From positions 4,124,431-4,150,250 of the forward strand of contig NC_090615.1 of assembly GCF_004359215.1 (NCBI RefSeq): 25,820 bases of DNA, in the 5' to 3' direction. A program made the position numbers and the translations under genes. Shown one piece after another: positions 19,509 through 25,820 of the stretch. Position 1 is the stretch's first letter. Each line of letters begins with the position of its first letter. The notes beneath the pieces are model-generated. The model had not been told where the DNA came from. It saw only the letters and a list, made by a program, of their open reading frames with translations, and did no database searches. This DNA comes from Bremia lactucae (lineage: Eukaryota > Oomycota > Peronosporomycetes > Peronosporales > Peronosporaceae).

Positions 19509-20150
19509 TGGCCAATTAAATCGTAATAAGCAGGATTACTTTTAGCCAATTAGAATACCTCAAACCTAGGTGGGGTGGGTCTAACGAAAACCTGGGGTGT
19601 TCTAGAAACTTCCTTAATTAAAAGACAACTCCACACAATAGCCGTTCTAGCCCGATCTATTGTATTGCATATGCGATTATCACCAAGTTGAACTCTACAA
19701 AGAAGAATGAATGAGAAAACTTCAAGAAATTTGCAGAAAATATCGAAAAAATTCAGTCTGACTATTAGACACTAGCATGGAAATGCACTTTTACAGAGGT
19801 GGCATCTAATGACTGGGTAAAGTGTTTATTCCCAATACTGTTAAACATAAATCTGTCTTATGCTTACTTTCTTGTATACAGTGCGCACGAAAAGTTGGGC
19901 AACCGCTTCCGCGTCCGTACTTGTCTAAGAGCGCAAGTTCGTTGTGTAAGCTCGCCTTAGGCGCTTATCAACCAATTCGCTGAACTGCGCTTAAAAGCCT
20001 CCGCCTTTATCAGTACTACACATCTTAATTTATTGTAGCCAAATTACAGCTTGCATCAGAGGCCGCTTGTCTGGTAATACTTGGTAGGTCAATTAAACAC
20101 TAACTGTAAACAGGGATTATATATAGGGTAAAAACTATCGTCACTTTACT
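19509..20150. other. AT-rich gap with a possible LTR scrap
   Basis: No coding signal. On the minus strand GTTAGACCCACCCC (about 19575-19589) recalls the start of element A's 5' LTR (TGTTTAGACCCACCCC), and a TATA-like TTATATAAAAG follows near 19495. This may be a small LTR fragment. The evidence is thin. Confidence 0.25.
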
Positions 20151-20585
20151 TGAAACGGGGCACCGACTTGTACTGCTTCAGTACAAGTCCCCTTTGCACT
20201 GCTTCAGTGCAAGTGGTGCCACACGTCACTTTACGTGCACTAGTACGTGTAGAGGAAGACTCTTTACAACACTTGCGTTAAAGGGGGTTGAAGGATACTG
20301 TATTTAATTTAATTAAGTTCTTCTGTTTCTATCTATTTACTACTAACTTAATTATATACTAATACAAAACATGAAATATAGTCTTATCGGTCTCTCTCTT
20401 TGCGCGCGTCCAGTGCTGACTGGACCGCGGAGCAAGTAGATATAGAGGCCTCTATTAATCAATGAATAAGCTTATTGAAAGTTACCATGTAAAGTAATAG
20501 TCCCACATTATTGTCTACCTTTTAAATAATATATTTAGTAACAACCTTTAAGTGTCAATTTAATGTAACGATACACCCCGTTACA
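20151..20585 (-). repeat. 3' LTR of element B
   Basis: 435 bp. On minus it starts TGTAACGGGG then TGTATCGTTACA, and ends GTGCCCCGTTTCA (final TACA changed to TTCA). It aligns with the solo LTR 11721-12153 and with LTR C. The hairpin CTTGTACTG/CAGTACAAG lies at 20165-20189, with CACTGCTTCAGTG beside it. Confidence 0.85.
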
Positions 20586-20600
20586 TCACCCCCCTTGAAC
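20586..20600 (-). other. Polypurine tract of element B
   Basis: On minus GTTCAAGGGGGGTGA abuts the LTR start. It confirms the minus orientation of element B. Confidence 0.65.
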
Positions 20601-20659
20601 GACAGTCACTCTGACTGTCATTGAATAGAGTGGTCACTAAAATACCACTTAAGTAAAAG

Positions 20660-21244
20660 ATGTTGATTAGAACCATCATTTTCACTTCTATCGCATGGTT
20701 AACGGGTCCATGTGGTCAGCAAATAGTGCGGAACCTTCGGCTGCGGTACATGCAGCGGGCGATTATTATTGTCTCTTGCGGCAGACATTTCGTCTGCCGT
20801 AGTATCACCTTTCCCGCAACACAAAATGTTGTGGGTGCACGTGGTGAGTGCGGCCCCTCCTTAGCGGTCGAATATGAATGCGAGTCATACGAGATGGCCG
20901 ACTCGAGGAGAGGGGAACAGTCGCCTGAACGTTTTTATCTCGATGTTTTTTTTAAGCATAGATTGTATAGTGGCAACAATAAGCGAGATAAATGCTCGTT
21001 GATGCAAGCCTGGAACGCGTTTATTCGCAATGTAAAAGACATTGGACGCGAAGCCTGGCTTCCAAAACTTAACAGGATTCGCGTTAAGTTTGAAAAACGA
21101 ACTTTAACCGGTGCAAGATTTGAACTGCATCGGTTGTCTCGTGAGACAGGACTTCCATGCCTCACGTGGGGTGATCTCTGTCCGTGTTGTGTCGACAACA
21201 CGAAACGAGTGGAAGGGGATGTTTATTCTCTTTCTTCGCTCTGA
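20660..21244 (+). CDS. Intact antisense ORF of element B, unknown function
   Basis: 194-aa uninterrupted plus frame starting 74 bp inside the 3' LTR. Its stop (21242-21244) lies about 16 bp from the end of the convergent pol frame (21261). The first part is hydrophobic with a Cys-rich stretch. A second in-frame Met near 20894 starts MADSRRGEQSPERFYLDVFF, a more typical soluble start. Then come KHRLYSGNNKRDKCSLMQAW, NAFIRNVKDIGREAWLPKLN, RIRVKFEKRTLTGARFELHR and a C-terminal CPCC. It is basic overall. No family recognised, and I see no clear similarity to the antisense ORFs of elements 1 or A. It remains open although pol beside it has several lesions. It could be chance or an old captured gene. 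Confidence 0.5.
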   Translation: MLIRTIIFTSIAWLTGPCGQQIVRNLRLRYMQRAIIIVSCGRHFVCRSITFPATQNVVGARGECGPSLAVEYECESYEMADSRRGEQSPERFYLDVFFKHRLYSGNNKRDKCSLMQAWNAFIRNVKDIGREAWLPKLNRIRVKFEKRTLTGARFELHRLSRETGLPCLTWGDLCPCCVDNTKRVEGDVYSLSSL

Positions 21245-21260
21245 GGAAGAACTCGTATCA

Positions 21261-24200
21261 CTATCGAGATAGAGGATGGGATTTACGTTTTGCAATCGAT
21301 TTGCAAGCACCAGCGGCGCGTGTTTTCTGATGGACCTTCTGATCCACCGGGTGGGTCTTGTCATGCTGACGAACGAGGCTCTCAACGTCAACAGCCAGCT
21401 GGGATCGAGACTCCCAGCTGTCATGCGACGGTAAATAACCGCGCCAGCAATCAAGATATTTCGATTGCTGCCCTTTCACAACTCGGTGGTTTTCAGTGCG
21501 TCCACAAGGAAGCGTCGACCACTATGAGGGGGGAAATTAGGTGTCGGATCTAGAGTCAAAGATCGACAAACTCGACCACTACCTCCATGTATTGGAGGAG
21601 GGTCTTGATCACTAGCGTGGGGTAAGCGTCACTCGTTGGAACAGACGGACAGACTCACCATATCGAACGGTCGGAAAACCGTTCGAAAAGTGCGTACTCA
21701 ATGTTAAAATACGAACGGAAGTATCACGCTTTCGTGACGAGCTATCGTCACCTCATCGCGATTTCGAGGATCTTAGGATTCGGCATGAGAATTTTTTAGA
21801 CTCAACAGGAGAGTCTGGTTCGTGGTCACAAGAATCTTTTGGAGATTTTTGAGAGGGGTGGTCAGATCCGTCCGCGGAAGAAACCGCGTACTGATGGTAC
21901 GGGCGGAGCCGACCAACGTAAATTGTAGGATGCATTCGCATCCTACGTTGCAGTTCTATTGTATACGCATTGCCTCTGCGATGCAGTACACGGAAAAGCC
22001 CAATGTACTTACATTTGTGACTACATGCTTAGGTTAGTTTCCCGCAGAGAGTAGTACGAGGTCATTAATTCTAAATGAAAAAACGTTTGCTCTTCCATGT
22101 TTGTCTGCTTTCCGTTTCTGGTGGTCCACTGCGTTAGCAATGGACTCCTGTACGAAACGGATTACTGATTCTCGTGCCAGCTGGAATTCCTCTGCTGACT
22201 CATTTGTTTTGCCTTTTTAAGTGCGCTTTGTGCGCACTGTCCTGGAATCTTTCTCTCTTTCGATGTCGATTGCTTCGACATCGACATCATTTGCGTCATT
22301 GGTAACTTCGACGCGTGATGAGCATGAGCCAGAAATGGCTTTGCTCGTACGAGTCCCCCATTTAAACTAGGGGATCCCTCTAATTGGGTGGGTATGCGTG
22401 GATGGCGTAGGCCATTCACGAAGCACGCTGTATGCGTTGTAGACGCATGCACCAAATTGTTGATGGCGAATTCGACCAACAGTAAAAACTCTTTCCAATT
22501 CGGATACGATTCGACGTAACCTTGAAGTATCTCTTCGAGGACGCGATTTACGCGTTCCGTCTGACCATCTGCCATCGGATGATCAGGAGTTGACAGTCAG
22601 CCGTGTTCCGAAAGATCGGGACACGGATTGCCAAAACTCCGCCGTGAACCGCGGATCTCTATCGAAGACCAGCCCCCAGGGTAAACCATGGAGTCTGAAT
22701 ACCGTGTCGATAAAGACACGGGCACAACCCGGAGCTGTGATTGACTCTGATACTGCGGCAAGATGTACCATCTTGCTGAATCTGTCTACAAAAACAAGGA
22801 TTCCATTTTTTTGTGATCGTCTCGGGAAATCAGAAGACGAAGTTCATAGATGCGGACTGCAACATTCTGCTGGAAGTGGTAGAGGTTGGAGAGGTGCACG
22901 GGATAAAGGGCCAGGCTTCACCTATTGACACACCTCCTAAGCACTGATGTACTTGCGCACGAACTGATACTGGCGGGGCCAGTAAAAGTCGCGACTTAAG
23001 TTGAGATAAGTTTTCTCACGTCCACTATGCCCTTTTGTTGGTGCACTGTGACACTCATACATGATGCGCAAGCGCAAATCATTGTGAGTTGGGACGACGA
23101 CACGTGGAGTGTCGCCGGCAACGACTGTGTAATACAGTTAGCCGTTGCGTGTTGTGTATCGATCAAAGGACGATCGATATATAGCCGGTAAATATTCAAA
23201 AGATTTATCGGATGGATTCATCAGATGATCCATTAAACGTAGAAGGTCCTTATCCTCTGCGTATGCTTTCTTAGTGTCATCAAACAAAGTTTATGAGGGG
23301 ACGCTTGAAATGATTGTTGCAACAGTGGGAATATTCTCGCAGTTAGAATGCGCAGTCGGCTCGAAATCTAGTCGGCGTGATAACGCATCAGCGACGACGT
23401 TAAGTCGTCCTGGTTTATATTCCACGAAGAAATTATACTCCGCGAAGAAGGATAGCCACCTCGCCATTCTTTGCGAGAGGTGTGGGCTGTTTACGGCCGT
23501 GCGTAATGACGCATGGTCCGTATTTACGATGAACGGTCTATCTCCGAGAAGATAGACCCTAACTTTAGCCAGTGCATATTTCATGGCAAAGCGTTCCTTG
23601 TCATGCACTGGGTTATTGCGATCAGCAGGTTGCAGCTGACTCGATTGGTAACAGACGACGCGCTCCGCGCCGTCTATATCGAATTACATTAACGCACAGC
23701 CGATTGCGAAATTGTTGGCGTCACAGACCACGTGGAATGGTATGTCATGATCTGCAATCGCCAAGATGGGCAATTACATCAAGCTTTGCTTGATGCCCTC
23801 AAATAAACGCTGATAAAAAATTAGCGTTTTCTAACCATTTATCGTCTTTTTTCAAGAGACAAGAGAGATGAACTGTCATCTCGGCATAATTGCTGGAGTA
23901 CTTGTGCAAGTACGTCGCTAGCCCAAGGAACTTTCTAAGTCCCTTGACATCGACCGGAACTGGCCAGTCAATAATTGCCTTGATCTTTTCGGGATCAGGG
24001 CGCACGCCGTGTTTATCGACGATGCACCCAAGAAGTGGTATTTCACTTGCAGCGCATATACACTTCTTGAGATTTGTGTACAATTTATGCTTTCGCATAA
24101 GTGTAAGTACCTGACGAACGTGAGTTTATGAACTTCCACGTCCGTCTTCCCGTCCATGACCCGGCTATGGACGAATACATCGTCAGAATAACTCGGTGCG

Positions 24201-24352
24201 AATTCTCGCACCGGTCTCGACAGATTCGTTACGCTTTTGTTGAATGTTGTAGGGGCGTTACTAAGCCCCTGTGGCATTACTAGCCATTCCCTGAACATCC
24301 CACTGGGAGTGCTCTCTGCTGTGTATGGGATGTCCCGTTCACGCAAAAGGTT
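21261..24352 (-). pseudogene. pol: pol of element B: RT (partial), RNase H, integrase, chromodomain
   Basis: RT from NLLRERDIPYTAESTPSG (about 24350) through EWLVMPQGLSNAPTTFNKSV; the catalytic box reads YSDDVF. Then LYTNLKKCICAASEIPLLG, VRPDPEKIKAIIDWPVP and GLRKFLGLATYLHKYSSNY (to about 23800). RNase H spans 23740-23291: CYQSSQLQPADRNNPVHDKE, NTDHASLRTAVNSPHLSQRM, YKPGRLNVVADALSRRL. Integrase: VFVDRFSKMVHLAA and FDRDPRFTAEFWQSV, a frameshift near 22580, then MADGQTERVNRVLEEI and FAINNLVHASTTHTACFVNG (22575-22162). The linker reads HPTIYVGRLRPYHQY (about 21935). The chromodomain (about 21522-21345) has YLDCWRGYLPSHDSWESRS. It differs from element A's chromodomain, so this is a separate family. 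Stops and frameshifts make it inactive. Confidence 0.87.
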
Positions 24353-24383
24353 CTATTCTCTGATTTTGCCAGTTGTTTTTCTA

Positions 24384-24771
24384 AATCAAATTATCTGAAA
24401 GGTAGAGAATATTTGGAGAATCTTAGTTTACATGGTAATATTCTAAAATCTTATACATTGGTAGATATAGACCATTATATCTACTTTCGCCGCGGTCCAA
24501 TCAGCGCTGGACGCGCGCAAAGAGAAAGACAGGTAAGACTTTAATACATGTTTCGTATTAGTTTATAATAAAGTTAGTATTAAGTAGAAAGACAAGAAGA
24601 GCTTAACTATATTAATACAGTTTTTATTAACCCTCTTTAAAGCAAGTGTTTTGAAGAGAGTCTTCCTCTGCACGTACTAGTGCACGTGAAGTGACGTGAG
24701 GCACCACTCGCACTGAGGCAGTGCGAAGTGGACTTGTACTGAAGCAGTACAAGTCAGTAGTGCCCATTTCA
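24384..24771 (+). repeat. LTR of element C, 5'-truncated
   Basis: Aligns with 11768-12153, so about 47 bp of the usual start are missing. It ends GTGCCCATTTCA, then CC and a PBS-like TGGTAGCACTTTG at 24774-24786. It carries the family hairpin at 24731-24755 and the neighbour GCACTGAGGCAGTGC. It is in opposite orientation to LTR B, and by eye closer to LTR B than to the solo copy in the CCGCGGTCCA...GCTGGACGCGCG region. Confidence 0.82.
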
Positions 24772-24773
24772 CC

Positions 24774-25820
24774 TGGTAGCACTTTGTAGTCCGTCCAAAT
24801 ACCATAGTTCCGTCATCTAACATGGACACATTAGATGATAATGGAAATAGGCATCACGTTTTGCGTGATAGCTACTCCTTTCTTAGTGACATTTAAAAGA
24901 GTGCGGTCGAACGAACGAGTTCGACCGTAGGTAACGATGCCATCTTGGCCATGCTGTCCGGTTTGGACAGAGATACCCTCCATTCAGCCATCGCCAAGTT
25001 CATACAACATGAACTTGATGAGGCAAAGAAGGAGGTAGCCTTGCTTAATCAGCAAGGCTCTCAACAGGCAGAACTGTTGAGGTAACAACAGGTACAGACC
25101 CCTGTACCTGGGATGACGCGCGTCGTTCCGAAACCTGAAAGATTGACATCTCAAAGTATAGGGGAGTCGAAGAAGACTCCCTCTTAAGATGATTTGTCGA
25201 GCTGAACGATGCCATAAGGGCTCGTCACATCGTCGACGAGCAAATGCAAGTCGCATTTGCTCAGTCAAAATTGGCAGGTCGTGCCAAAATTGGGCACTAG
25301 GCCCATATGTCTTTGAGTCGATAGAGGTTTTATGAGCCCGGCTCAAACAGACGTTTGAACCGCCTAGGGCTGAGTTCAGAGCTCGATCGGAGCCTCTGAA
25401 ACTCAAGCAAGGCAAGCGTGATGTTCACGCTTATGCCTAGCACATACAACTCTTAGAGATCTACATCACAAACAACCCAGTTCATGAACACACGTTGATT
25501 ACGGTGTTCATGCAAGGTCCTACGGATGGTCCAGTAAAGACCCACCTGTTCCGCTTGGAACTGGATACGCTTGAAGAAGCAATATCCGTTGCGGAACAGG
25601 AGGACTTTAGCTTGAGACAGGCTCAAGCTAGTTCATCATCATATCGTCCTCCAAGACGACACGAACTGGGAGGTCCAGAACCTGTGGATATATCCCAGGA
25701 AGAAACCGAGACATTGAATGTCTTGGTTAATGACGGATCAAGAGTAGGCGCTTATACTCTTGATCTGTATGCGCCTCCGAAGTTAACTTCGGAGATAACT
25801 CAATTACCAACCCTAGAACC
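24774..25820 (+). pseudogene. gag: Leader and gag of Gypsy element C, decayed, runs off the window
   Basis: After the leader, the frame from about 24939 reads DAILAMLSGLDRDTLHSAI and FIQHELDEAKKEVALL, then stops at 25083. Capsid text continues in other frames: ISKYRGVEEDSLLR, ELNDAIRARHIVDEQMQVAF, SKLAGRAK, FEPPRAEFRARSEPLKLKQG, KRDVHAYA, NPVHEHTLITVFMQGPTDG, THLFRLELDTLEEAISVAEQ and GGPEPVD. This is typical oomycete Gypsy gag. At least four stops and two shifts are present (for example TGA near 25189 and TAG near 25298). The CCHC knuckle expected soon after GGPEPVD is not seen before the edge and may be deleted. The orientation is opposite to element B. Confidence 0.8.

Larger units (their letters stand above)
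20151..24352 (-). mobile_element. Ty3/Gypsy chromoviral element B (3' LTR, antisense ORF, pol), 5'-truncated
   Basis: Runs right to left: RT end, RNase H, integrase, chromodomain, then a plus-strand ORF antisense to pol, PPT and LTR. RT homology stops at about 24352, so gag, protease, the RT N-terminus and the 5' LTR are missing. Element C's LTR, in opposite orientation, starts 32 bp further on. A few stops and frameshifts interrupt pol. Confidence 0.85.

Noticed and set aside
1..25820. tRNA, rRNA or CRISPR arrays
   Set aside because: No T-arm/acceptor pairs in tRNA spacing, no rRNA motifs, no regularly spaced short repeats were seen by eye; a covariance-model scan was not possible.

Overview
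The window looks like nuclear DNA of an oomycete, most likely a Phytophthora or downy-mildew relative. The genes are compact with introns of about 54-84 bp. The Ty3/Gypsy chromoviral elements have gag, integrase and chromodomain motifs of the kind familiar from Peronosporales. Organism identity is inferred from style, not proven. There is no rRNA, tRNA or CRISPR array that I can see.

Layout. 1-1149: 3' end of a plus-strand Gypsy element, with a divergent (minus-strand) ORF, a polypurine tract (PPT) and a 655-bp LTR that carries perfect 102-bp terminal inverted repeats. 1436-3175: four-exon gene for protein-only RNase P (PRORP: PPR repeats plus NYN nuclease), interrupted by one in-frame TAG at 1550. 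5170-6533: four-exon gene for an uncharacterised protein with a predicted N-myristoylation start. 7173-10331 (minus): intact intronless valyl-tRNA synthetase. 10862-11245: small hydrophobic/basic unknown protein, divergent from it. 11721-12496: a solo LTR and an LTR fragment. 12531-18306: a decayed Gypsy element (A) with both LTRs. 19036-19508: remnant of a two-exon gene with a PH-like C-terminus. 20151-24352 (minus): a second Gypsy element (B), 3' LTR and pol. 24384-25820: LTR and gag of a third copy (C), plus strand, head-to-head with B.

Main observations. (1) All three elements whose 3' end is visible carry an ORF on the strand opposite to pol, lying between the chromodomain and the PPT/3' LTR. 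In element B it is fully open (194 aa) and meets pol tail-to-tail with about 16 bp between the stops. (2) Element A has been scrambled by two nested inversions. About 3 kb from mid-protease to mid-antisense-ORF is flipped, and inside that about 390 bp of integrase is flipped back. Every protein piece is otherwise in its expected order. (3) The element-1 LTR has 102-bp perfect inverted ends. (4) The PRORP gene is otherwise splice-consistent but has an early nonsense codon.

The host genes do not form an operon. Two of them (PRORP and valyl-tRNA synthetase) serve tRNA biology, but their proximity is probably coincidental.
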